The notes under the pieces are model-generated. The model had not been told where the DNA came from and searched no databases. It was given only the letters and a program-made list of their open reading frames with translations. A program made the translations under genes and the position numbers. Of a stretch of 64,000 nucleotides of DNA, positions 46,475 through 56,118 are shown piece by piece (within the stretch, counting starts at the first letter, position 1; every line of letters starts with the position of its first letter). Origin of the DNA: Heloderma charlesbogerti (lineage: Eukaryota > Chordata > Lepidosauria > Squamata > Helodermatidae); NCBI GenBank assembly GCA_026122225.1, contig JANEZZ010001951.1, forward strand, positions 186,001-250,000, written 5' to 3'.

Positions 46475-46676
46475 CAGAGTATATATTTGTTGGAGTTAGT
46501 GGTATATGAGAGTGTACAACTTATTTTAAGACATGTATAGAAAAACTTTGGCAATTCAGTGGAACAGCACTCCCCACAGATTCATGTTTCATGTACTTTC
46601 TTGTTTAATAAGAATAAGTAATGTGAATTTGTATGGTTCAAGATATTTGAGTGATTCTTTAAATTATTTTTGGCAG

Positions 46677-46837
46677 TGAGAATTCTCGTCTTGCAGCAGA
46701 GGTTTACAAAGATATGCCTGAGACCAGTTTCACTCGCACAATATCCAATCCCGAGGTGGTTATGAAACGACGGAGACAGCAAAAACTAGAGAAGAGAATG
46801 CAGGAGTTCCGGAGCTCTGACGGCAGGCCAGACTCAG
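46677..46837 (+). CDS. AFDN: AFDN coding exon 5: linker up to RA2
   Basis: It completes a split isoleucine codon and encodes ENSRLAAEVYKDMPETSFTR, TISNPEVVMKRRRQQKLEKR and MQEFRSSDGRPDS, about residues 193-245. The segment leads into the second Ras-association domain and includes a basic KRRRQQKLEKR helix. The acceptor is TTTTTGGCAG; the donor ACTCAG|GTGGTA is a weak match to the consensus. It ends one base into the glycine codon that exon 6 completes. Confidence 0.95.
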
Positions 46838-47139
46838 GTGGTAGTTTACACTAAAAACAAGAGCATTCATCTGACGAGAGAAGTTATATAGGTCCCAGAA
46901 TCTGCACTGGCTTCTAGTCATCTTCTTGGGCTCACTTCAGGGTACTGCTTTTGAACTATAAATCCCAAAATATCTTACGCATCCATACTTTGTTTCCTTG
47001 ATAGCCATTAAGAAAATCAGCATGCCCTCTTAACATTGAGTGAGACCTGAGCACCATGTTCTCATGACAGAGGCACAGATAGGCATTCACAACAACAGAT
47101 CCTGTAAACTGAAGATTTTTTACTAACCAATTTATCCCA

Positions 47140-47640
47140 CTTAAAAATATTGTTTTAATTATTCCATAGTTTTATCCCCATTGGGCTCTTGAAGGGACTT
47201 AGAAATGTATATAAAAAAACTACAATAAAATTACAATATCCATTTAGGGGTAATGCTACAACCAATAGAGATCCAACCTCAATCTCTTTCAAAAACCATT
47301 CTAAATAGGAAGTTGTTTGCTAGTCTTCTGAAGATTAGGAAGGAGCTGGCCAGATGGGCTTCCCTGGAAAGAGAACTTCAGAGATAGGGTGCCATGCTAG
47401 ATCTAGCAGCTAAAATACGGATGTCTGGCAATTAGGATGTGCAAAGAAGGGCTTTATCCAAAGATATCAAGGCACAGCAGAGTGGGGACCACGTGAGAGG
47501 ATGTATTTATTCAGATACCCTGTTACAAGGCTGTTTAAGGCTTTAAAGGTCAACATCTATACTATGAACTGGACTCTGAAACAAATTGGAGTACAGATCC
47601 TGAAGGATAAATGTTATATCATCTCTCTAGCTACCACTCA
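47140..47640 (-). mobile_element. L2-type LINE 3' region, minus strand, diverged
   Basis: The minus strand shows an L2-like C-terminal segment in decay (KALKVN-type block at 47528-47552 reversed) and a 3' UTR. The + text CCTGTTACAAGGCTGTTTAA, then TTTAAAGGTCAACATCTATA parallels the same region at 38320-38360. Confidence 0.55.
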
Positions 47641-48454
47641 TCAAGACTCTCTGTTCACAAAGAAAGGGCACAGCTGGGACACCAAGTGAAATGGAGCAGA
47701 GCAGGGGAGCACTCCTGGACACAACTGCTCCCTGAGAAGTAGCAATGTTGACCCCAAGGTGCAAATTGTTTTGGGGGAAGTATGGCTCCATCCTGAACAG
47801 ACTTAGGCTTTCAGCTTTAACCTGCTAAATATTTTCTGAATGTTGTGTTCATATGTCTCTCTTGGCTGACATTTGATGGCTTGGGGGAAAGCCAGTAGGC
47901 AGCTTTTTAATTAGCTTATTTAATTTACTATTCCTGTTCTTAAATATATCATCTACCTTGGGGTAAGGTAAAATGCAATATTAATATATCCTTTCTTTTT
48001 GTAGTAACTGGCGTTTTTGCCCTCTGGTGACAATGCTCCTTGCAAGTAAAACTCCCCATCTAAACTGTGCTTAAGTTACATTTTTATGCCCAGTTCAGCA
48101 GTGCTAAAAGTATGTCTGAGGTTCACAAGGCTCCAGTGAAGCAAAAATGGTCAAAGTCATTTGTGAAGCATAAAACCAGTTTATATTGATTAGTGGTCTA
48201 CATTTTTCGTCTTCTACGAGTCACGGAAAAGACAAACAAACAAGCTTAGCTTGAAAAGGATGGTCAGGGGAGACTTTGTGATTCCCTGAAAAGCCACCTG
48301 CCTATCCCTTAGGAAGCCAGCTTTACACTTGGAGAATCACAGGTTTATGGCTGTATTAAGCTAATATGGTTTATTAATAAAAGACACAATAATCAGTTCC
48401 TTGCAGAAAGCAAAGATAACTGTGTTGACCATAAGAAAAAAATCCACATTAGTG

Positions 48455-48536
48455 TAATACCTTTATTAGGTCAACCAGAAAAACACAGAACTGGCACGTT
48501 TTTGTTGTCATTTGGTTGGCTTAATAAAGGTATTAC
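48455..48536. repeat. Small palindromic repeat, about 82 bp
   Basis: TAATACCTTTATTAGGTCAA and, inverted at the other end, TAATACCTTTATTAAGCCAA form arms of about 24 bp around a 34-bp loop. The TA at each outer edge would suit a Tc1/mariner-type target, but this is not certain. Confidence 0.65.
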
Positions 48537-48723
48537 GCTATTACAGAGTTTGCATTGCAGAAGTAATCTTGTATGTACTGTGAAGAAAAAATAGTTCCTC
48601 CTTTTTGATATGTTTAGTAGGCACTAGATGAGATTTATGGAAGAAATCAGCTCAAGTTGATCAGGATGTATACTTGTATGATTTATAACTTGGGTTAAAA
48701 ATATAATGAATTGTATTTTTTAG

Positions 48724-48881
48724 GTGGTACGCTGAGGATTTATGCAGACAGTTTGAAACCAAATATACCTTACAAGACAATCCTGCTATCTACTACAGAT
48801 ACTGCAGATTTTGCAGTTATTGAGGCACTGGAGAAGTATGGTCTAGAAAAGGAAAATCCCAAGGATTACTGTATAGCTCGT
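48724..48881 (+). CDS. AFDN: AFDN coding exon 6: first half of RA2 domain
   Basis: It completes a glycine and encodes GTLRIYADSLKPNIPYKTIL, LSTTDTADFAVIEALEKYGL and EKENPKDYCIAR, about residues 246-298. This is the start of the second Ras-association domain: two beta strands and the main helix (ADFAVIEALEKYGLE). Compared with the mammalian sequence I recall, the changes are mild (for example T for P in TTDTAD and I for A in FAVIEAL). The acceptor is TTTTTTAG, the donor CTCGT|GTGAGT is strong, and the exon ends in phase 0. Confidence 0.96.
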
Positions 48882-49080
48882 GTGAGTAAATTTATTAAAG
48901 AAAATAGATTCAAGGTAGTTAGCTTTCAGAAACCTCAGTCATTAGAGTATATTTTCTTAAAATGTAATCCTGCTGTTCAAGTACAATGATGGGTCATTAA
49001 GGATATAATTCTCATTTATTTCAACTTTTAAAATCTTCAAATGCAATCTAATGTATTTTACAGCTGTTTCATTACATTAA

Positions 49081-49510
49081 GGGCGCAATCCTATGGCTGC
49101 TAGACAGCAGCTAGACGGCCATAGGATTGGTCAGTTTCTACGAACCCACCACGGAGCCTGCGCTCTGAGGTCAATTCCCGGAGAACTGCCTCCCCGCCGC
49201 CTCATAGATGGCATGGATCATCCTCGGGCACCGTTCTTGTAAGAGCAGCGTGGGGTGGGGCAAAAGGGGGCGTTCCTGGGGGCGGGGAGTGCGGAAGTGC
49301 CAGTATGATGCTTCCTGTGCGTCGGCCGGCCTCCCCATCGTGCACTTCAATGTCCCGTGGCTAGACAGCTGAAATCAGCGGTGTAGCTGCAAATGCAGGG
49401 CAGCTGGAGCACAGAGGAGAGGATCCCCTCCACACTCCTCCTGCCATGCATTGGATAGGTGGTCGCTTCCAAGTTTGGAGGCAGCCACCTATCCCGATAG
49501 GATACTCAGC
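49081..49510. repeat. Multi-hairpin repeat, copy C (about 430 bp)
   Basis: The left end is GGGCGCAATCCTATGG with the CCTATGGC/GCCATAGG subterminal stem. The middle carries the AATGCAGGGCAG arm (49392-49410) against a more decayed CTGCCATGCATT arm. The distal stem is GGATAGGTGGTCGCTTCC with GGAGGCAGCCACCTATCC. The right terminus is degraded after GATAGGATA. It is the most diverged of the three copies. Confidence 0.7.
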
Positions 49511-51911
49511 TCTCTAAGTACTGAGAGAGATAGAACACTATTTTTCTTTGCAAGCCAGAACAGGTTGACATAATAATATTTTACCTGCCTGAATTAGCTC
49601 CAGTAAACTAAATAGGCATATATAAGGCAGAATATATGCGAATTGTTTTGGGTATATCTTATTGAGTCTTATAACATTGCAGCGAATTCAGTTTTATTGT
49701 TTTCCTTTGGTACACTTCAGTGCAAGACAGCTTGTGGGAGATAGACTGTTTGCCACCACGGGCTCAACTGTTTAGGCAAGTCAGCCTCCTACTGAGTTAT
49801 AGTCAGGGGGAATCCCCACTCAGCTGATTCATAATGGATGGATGGCTTAAAATGATAGGGTGGTTGTTTGGTCCATCAGGCTCTTCAGATTTGAGGGTTG
49901 GGATGGTTGGGCCGTACTCCTTGTTCAAGTGTCTCATAGCTTTATTATACTGTCAAACAGTTTTATCTTGAGTTTATATTTACCTTGATTTGGCACCTTG
50001 CCATAAAGAGGCAGTAGGTTTTATTAGAAAACAGCAAGCCTTAGTGAAAGCTGCAAATGCTGAATTGGACTCTCCATCTTTTTTTTCTTTTCTTTTTTTT
50101 TAAATAGAAGTTTGGTTTTGAAGGCCTCTAAATGCCCATTCAGATGACCACTACAGTCTCTTAACAGGTGGTATTGTTGGCCCATGCCAACATTTTAGTT
50201 GTGCCGGACCTTTTTAAAGAATGGGTTTGGCACCTGATTAAAGCTATGGTTGTGATCAACCCAGCCTGTTGTGTTATGGGTACAGACAAAGATAGTTGTA
50301 TGATTAGCTCAGTGTTCTTTTCTGCAAGGCCTGCAGCAATTCCCAAACACCCCATTGACAGCTCCCAAACACGTTGAAAGCCCTTCTCCCTCTCCCCGCC
50401 TCTCTCTCAGAGCGCCCTGCCTCCCTGCAGAAAGGAAAATGTTTTAGAATTACCCCTCTCCCACTGGAATGTCGTTATTCTCCTGTGGCTGCCAAATGCT
50501 GATGACTAGTGTGGGCTTCTCTGTTTCTTGAAATGTATTGAGCATTTCTTTCCCCATGTAAAAACATGGGGGAAGGGTTTGTAGAAGGCAGCCAGTCCAG
50601 CAATCTGTAAACAGTTCTGGAAGTGAACAAAAAGATTTTAAAAAGCCTCATTGACAGCAGTAGCAGCCAGTAGGATCCAGTTTGAGAGGGGGTGATGGAA
50701 TGGATGGCAGTGGGGTCTGTATGAGCAAATCATTTTGCAGTTGGCTCAATGAGGAGATCGAACCCTGAGAGAATAGAAATTGTTGTGGGCATGGCTGTGC
50801 GAGAGAGTGGCAGTGTTTGGACTCCAGGCAGCAGCCCCGAAGAGATTGAGTCCGGAGGCCAAAGGGAGAACCACCAAGCACTAGCCAGCAAGTATTTGCT
50901 TTGTTTTTTTTCTGTTTTTTTATTTTAAAAACATACATACATGTTTACCTGTTGGACTGGGGGGTGCAGAAGTAGTCATGAGGGGTGAGGGTTCCTGGAA
51001 GGCTCCTATCTATATGGCTAGGTGTCTTGGAATGGTGTCCTTACTTCCCTGTATGTCTGGTGAAATCCCGGTAAACCGGATACTCAGAGAAGTGGGTTCT
51101 AAGAATGAGACTTAAAAAAAAAAAAGTCAGTTAATGTTTGTGCATCAAGTAGTTAAGGAGACAGTATGTCTGTGGAGGAAAAATCAAAGAGGGAGTGGCT
51201 GCCTCAGCACGTGGTCTGTGAAGGGGGACAGCGTGTGAAGAAGCTGCTTATTTATTATCTCCTTTTGGCTGAGGAATTCTTTCCTATCCCTCCTTTTCCA
51301 CTATCTCCTGGATTTCCTTCCTCCCCACCCAGCTCCTGTCCATCCCCTCTCCTTTCTTCTGGTCAGCTTGGAAGGAAGCATGTGTATTAGAGTGGGCTGG
51401 TTACCATTGGCTGCCTAGGAGCAGAAGGAGGAAGTGTGTGTTCTACTCTGTTCTGCATGGTTTTGATTTAGCTTGCTCATGGTGGTGGCTGAGGATTAGT
51501 TAAAGATGCTTGCTCTAGAACATGCCGTAGCAAGGTTAGGTTAGTCAGGGAAGAGACAGAGATCATCCCTGAATGAGTCTAACCCATCTTGCTTACTGTT
51601 CCCCACCCCATCCTTAATTGCTTCTAAGAATTGTTCCTGCAAAGGGTACACAGTGAAAGGAGGAGGAGGGGGCATGAGTGATCATGAGGAATAGATGCAA
51701 ACTGCAGACAAATGTAAATAGGAGATAGATGTCAGAAAGGAAAGAGAGAGAGATAGTGAAATTATTACAAAGGGTGGCTGTAGAGTAAGAAAGGAAGGGG
51801 TTAAAGAAAAACAGTTAAATGGGAAGCTAGAAAAGGGAGATTGGAAAGAGTTAAATGGAAGCAAAAGAGCTTGTGTGGAAAGGGAAAGGGTTAATAAATG
51901 CAGTCTATGAA

Positions 51912-52157
51912 TGAATTAATTAATTAATTACATCTTTATCCCACCGTTTTTCCTCCTTAAGGAACCCAAGGAGGCTTACATAATCCTCCTCCTCCATCTT
52001 ATCCTCACAACAACAACTCTGTGAGGTGGGTTGGGCTGAGAGTCTGTGGCTGGCCCAAAGTCACCCAGTGAGCTTCCATGGCTTAGTGGGGACTAGAATC
52101 CAGATCTCCCAGCCCCCAGTCCAACACTCTAGCCACTATACCACACTGGCTCTCCTA
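51912..52157 (-). repeat. tRNA-derived SINE with L2-like tail, copy 3
   Basis: Minus-strand reading gives AGCCAGTGTGGTATAGTGGC, a GGATTCTAGTCC B-box region, the GGCCAGCCACAGACTCTCAG body, ATGTAAGCCTCCTTGGGTTC and a TAAT-rich tail. Confidence 0.8.
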
Positions 52158-52283
52158 GTTAAATCTGAAGGTGGTGTTGAAAGAGGAAAAAAGGTTCAGA
52201 GAGTGGATGGTGAAAACATCTCATTGCTTTCTTCTCCCCACTTGCAGATTAGCTGGTGTTGTCTCTCAGATTGGTTGAGAACA

Positions 52284-52312
52284 TTATTGTGTGTGTCTGT
52301 GTGTGTGTGGGT
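52284..52312 (+). repeat. (TG)n microsatellite
   Basis: A TG run broken by one TC. Confidence 0.85.
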
Positions 52313-52327
52313 TGGTGGGGGATACAT

Positions 52328-52422
52328 CAACAGTACAATCCTATTTATGTTTGTTCAGAGGTAAGTCCCACTGTGTTCAATGGGGTTTACTCCCAGGAGA
52401 ATGTTCATAGAATTGCATCCTA
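52328..52422 (+). repeat. Short foldback repeat ('GCAATCCTAT' family)
   Basis: ACAATCCTATTTATGTTTGT, then GGTAAGTCCCACTGTGTTCA and ATGGGGTTTACTCCCAGGAG, ending ATAGAATTGCATCCTAAA. This is the clearest member: GTCCCACTGTGTTCAATGGG shows the central palindrome. Confidence 0.55.
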
Positions 52423-52429
52423 AATCTTG

Positions 52430-52535
52430 CCCAACCTAGTGCCCATCAAATGTTTTGGACTATAACTCCCAATATTCCTGACCATTGGCCATGCTGGTTG
52501 GGGCTGATGGGAATTGAAGTCCCAAAATATGAAAG
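52430..52535. repeat. Palindromic repeat ('ACAACTCCCA' family), copy 4
   Basis: TTTGGACTATAACTCCCAAT and, inverted, GATGGGAATTGAAGTCCCAA flank a TTGGCCATGCTGGTTGGGGC core. It abuts the foldback repeat at 52422. Confidence 0.6.
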
Positions 52536-52850
52536 TAAGTTTTGCATTTGATTCTTTTATGTTAATTTTATTAGTAAATTACTGTGGCTTTAACATTGTT
52601 TTTTCCCCCCTAAAGTGTCTCGCACTTCAAAAATAGCGAAGCGTGTTTGATGGTGCTACCTTCTTTGTGGAATTGTGGGCCTAAGTAGCAAATTGGACTG
52701 AATGGTGGAGCATGGTATAGTCTATAGCAACATAATTATGTACTGCTTATGTACTCTGTTGTCAGAGTAATGAAAGGAGAGGTGTGGCCTTTGAGTATCT
52801 TATCCTCAAGTAACTATTTTGTGCTTACACATAATTTATCTTTTCTGTAG

Positions 52851-52962
52851 GTCATGCTTCCTCCTGGTGCTCAACATTCTGATGATAAAGGTGCTAAAGA
52901 AACTATTCTTGATGAGGATGAGTGCCCACTTCAGATATTCAGGGAATGGCCAAGTGACAAAG
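52851..52962 (+). CDS. AFDN: AFDN coding exon 7: second half of RA2 domain
   Basis: It encodes VMLPPGAQHSDDKGAKETIL, DEDECPLQIFREWPSDK, about residues 299-335. The stretch includes the acidic loop (DEDECPL) and the QIFREWPSDKG element typical of afadin's second Ras-association domain. The acceptor is TTTTCTGTAG and the donor is GACAAAG|GTAATC. It starts in phase 0 and ends one base into a glycine codon. No disruption is seen. Confidence 0.96.
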
Positions 52963-54455
52963 GTAATCTTAGTTATTCAGAATATTTAATACAACACAAT
53001 AGCCATGTTGTGATGTAATGCCAAACCATTGGCACTTTGTGAATGAGTGAGAAGAAATCTCAGGCTCATGAACTCCATCCTCCCCGCACATGTGGCAAGG
53101 CCCTGTTTGCCTCATTGTCCGAATGATCAAATTATGTTTTGCATGATTTCGCAAATCAGGATCAGAAACCAGGTTTGCGTCACAGGCAGTTGCCATGCAA
53201 GGGAGAAGGAGGGAGGTGTGAGGCCAAGATTCCTCCAGGCTCTTTCATGTAGCACCAATTAGTGAACAAAAGAACATAAGAGCCATGCTGGATCAGACCA
53301 AGGGTCCATCTAGTCCAGCATTCTGTTCACACAGTGGCCAACCAGTTGTCGACTGGGAACCCACAAGCAGGACACGAGTGCAATAGCACCCTCCCACGCA
53401 TGTTCCTCAGCAACTGGTGTACATAGGCATAGTGCCTCTGATACTGGAGGTAGCACATAGCCATCAGGACTAGTAACATCACTGACAGTCTTCTCCAGGA
53501 ATTTGTCTAACCACACTTATAAAGCATTCCAAACTGGTGACCATCACTATATCATCTGGTAGCGAATTCCATAGTTTAACTATGTGCTGTTTGAAGAAGT
53601 ACTCCCTTTTATCTGTCCTGAATCTCCCAGCAATCAGTTTCATGGGATGACCCCGGGTTCTAGTATTATGAGAGAGGGAGAAAAATGTCTCCCTATCTAC
53701 ATTCTCCACAACATGCATAATTCTGTAGACCTCTATCATGTCTCTCCTTACCCTTCTTTTTTCCAAGCGAAACAATGGCTGGGCATTACATGTGAATGCA
53801 ACCAATATTAACACAAAACTGCTTAAAATAGGGAATTCATCTTTGAATTCAGTAATGACTTCCTTTTGCATTGAGCTCTTCAGTTACTTTAAGAACAATA
53901 AGGTTTAAGTGTCCCACTACATACTGAAAGTATTTCTTTAGTCACTGCTCATGTGGCTTTGCACTAGTCACTATGTGTCATCTTAGCGCAAGGTTCATAT
54001 GAGGATAAAATGAGGTACTGTCACTTGTTCTGACTGAATCCTGAGGATTCTGAAGAAATGAAGCTAAAGTGGATTGCTCCAGTGGGTGTTAGCATAACAC
54101 AATTTAAACTAGGCACAAATTGCGCAATTTTTAGTGATGGTCATATTGACTGCCTTAAGAGGACCTGCAGGACTAGTTAGCAGGGTATACCTTTTATAAT
54201 AAAATACATAGCTACCTATATACTTTATACTAAGATCACTGGATCTTAGAGAACAGTCATGAAATTCTGTTGAATAGAAAATCTTCTAGTTTTCTAATCC
54301 TAATCTAAATTCAGTGTTAATTGGATAATTACTGTTTAGAAGAGCACAGTCTCTTCAGTGTATTTGATCATTTACTGTTTTATATGAATGAGACTTATGC
54401 CTGTGTTAAGTACATGACAGAACTCAGGTGATTTGTTTGTGGTTCTGGGCTTTAG
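52963..54455 (+). other. AFDN: AFDN intron 7
   Basis: A phase 1 intron of 1.5 kb. The only recognised insertion is the minus-strand LINE 3' end at 53270-53790. A weakly symmetric segment at 53010-53180 (GATGTAATGCCAAACCATTG at its left; GAAACCAGGTTTGCG at its right) may be a decayed inverted-repeat element. I recognise nothing in 53795-54455. Confidence 0.9.
53270..53790 (-). mobile_element. CR1-like LINE (family B) 3' end, minus strand
   Basis: The minus strand keeps an open C-terminal segment: RLEKRRVRRDMIEVYRIMHV, VDRETFFSLSHNTRTRGHPM, FRTDKREYFFKQHIVKLWNS and LPDDIVMVTSLECF, then a 3' UTR ending GATGGACCCTTGGTCTGATC and TCTTATGTTCTTTTG. The RxRxD...LWNSLP layout is the CR1-group C-terminus. 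This is the best preserved copy of family B. Confidence 0.8.
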
Positions 54456-54623
54456 GGATACTGGTCTTTCAGTTAAAAAGGCGGCCTCCTGATTATGTCC
54501 CAAAGAAGTTGAAGAAACAAGTTGATGGAAAGCCATTAAAAGGGAAGGAAAGAGTTGACGGGTCTGCTTATGGTTCTTCCCTTCCTCCAGAGAAACTACC
54601 TTATCTGGTTGAACTAAGTCCAG
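54456..54623 (+). CDS. AFDN: AFDN coding exon 8: end of RA2 and following linker
   Basis: It completes a glycine and encodes ILVFQLKRRPPDYVPKKLKK, QVDGKPLKGKERVDGSAYGS and SLPPEKLPYLVELSP, about residues 336-391. The first strand ILVFQLKRRPPD closes the second Ras-association domain; the rest is a basic, proline-containing linker that varies more than the domains (QVDGKPLKG here). The acceptor is GGGCTTTAG and the donor CCAG|GTAAGA is strong. It ends one base into a glycine codon. Confidence 0.96.
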
Positions 54624-56118
54624 GTAAGAATTTTTTTTTAAACAGTATTGATTCATGTATAGAACACCTTGCATGTAGAGTTAATCTTGCATTTGTGGTA
54701 CTTTATAGAATAGAGTTGGGAGGGAGGGGTTGTTTGCAGTTTCAAAAGGTAACTTTAAGATTACCAAAAAAAGCCATGGTAGCTCTTTGGTTGAGTATAG
54801 TTTTAGATATGTTAGATAAAATGTTGGGTACATGGGAATCATACTAAAAAATATTAAGATAATGCCCTTTTATTGCCATTAGTTTATACATATGCTGCAT
54901 AGAGTTAAAACCTAAGCAGTATGGTTGAAACCGCATTATATGCCTACCCTAAATGCTGGATTGCATCCAGAGAACAATAAACTGAAGGAAAATAGCCACT
55001 TCTACTGTTCTCCAAAGCTTGCACAAGAATTCACATGGTGCTGCAATAGGTAGAGTCTATAAATATTTCTCAGCCTTCTGCTTGGCCAAGAACATACATC
55101 ATTTTTGTTTCATTTTTCTTGCACAGCATTTTAGAGCAAGGTCTAAAAGGTTTCTTCCATGTGGAATACACCTTTCACATGCAGCTGGGCACTTTTTGAT
55201 CCTAACTGTTACTATTGTTAGTAATGGTTTAGGGAGATGATACTTGAGCTGTTTAATTTGGTGTTTCCCAATTTTTTTATAGCTGAGATGCATTTAAAAA
55301 TATTGTAGGAGGTGATTTTTTTAAAAAATAATTCTTTTACCCACAAAGGTTTATTTTTAGGGTGTGTATGATGATGATTACTTGTCCTTAGAGGAGCTCA
55401 TTGCATATATTTTGGTATGAATCAAAGAATGGCTTCTGATCAGAAGGAGGCAAGTCCAGTTCAGTGACTCATTCAGAGACGGAATGGGTGGCCATTTCTG
55501 AAGGCAGATAGGTCTTTGCATCTGTTCATCAGGAGCAATTGTTCTTCATTGTGGTCTCTGTGCATCGCACGAATGCCTAGTTCAGGAAACGTCTCTAGCT
55601 GGGGAAAATGCTTTTAGCGGGAACTCTCCCCCACCTTCCACTGTGCATGTCCCAGTGGGTACATGCCTATCTCCTCAGTTCTCTTTCGACCGCCTTGCTG
55701 AGAGGACGCCTTGTTGGAACTTCATCTCTTTTTGAAGATTTTTGTAGGGAGGTGAAGTACTTAGGTCTTTTCTTCTTCTCTATTTCCTGTGTCTCCCCCC
55801 ACCACCAATTAGATAGTTCATTAATCTTGTTTAATATTGTTTTTTACAATCTCAAATTGCTGAGAGGCTCACATGACCATTAGGGCCCCTTTCTCTAAAT
55901 GTATTCATTGCAGCAGCAAGCTACCCTGCAGACGGACATTCTCTCTGTTTGTTTTGCCTGGGGGAGGTTCACATTGTAGAGACCTGCTGCCATTGTATGA
56001 ATTTCACAGAAAAGACTAAGGTGACTGATCAGACTGCTTAAAAGCTATATTGTGGGAAAAGGTGGTAGAAGCTGTGGATTCTGCCCCTTCAAAGGCTCCC
56101 AAAATATAGCCTCAGGTA

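Larger units (their letters stand above)
40228..46676 (+). other. AFDN: AFDN intron 4
   Basis: A phase 2 intron. It contains a CR1-like LINE with a possible solo LTR, multi-hairpin repeat copy B, BovB copy 1 and a palindromic MITE with a clean target duplication. I recognise nothing in 40228-40840, 42515-43100 and 43515-43960. Confidence 0.9.
46838..48723 (+). other. AFDN: AFDN intron 5
   Basis: A phase 1 intron with a minus-strand L2 remnant and a small palindromic repeat. I recognise nothing in 46838-47140 and 47645-48450. The intron starts with GTGGTA and exon 6 also starts with GTGGTA; only the 46837/48724 pairing gives GT-AG. Confidence 0.9.
48882..52850 (+). other. AFDN: AFDN intron 6
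   Basis: A phase 0 intron holding multi-hairpin repeat copy C, a minus-strand SINE, a TG microsatellite, a foldback repeat and a palindromic repeat. I recognise nothing in 48882-49080, 49515-51905 (including a T-rich tract near 50085-50105), 52158-52280 and 52540-52850. Confidence 0.9.

Noticed and set aside
46838..46860. Alternative AFDN exon 5 donor at GTAGTT
   Set aside because: Possible, but it would shift the reading frame relative to exon 6, and the 46837 junction restores the expected protein.
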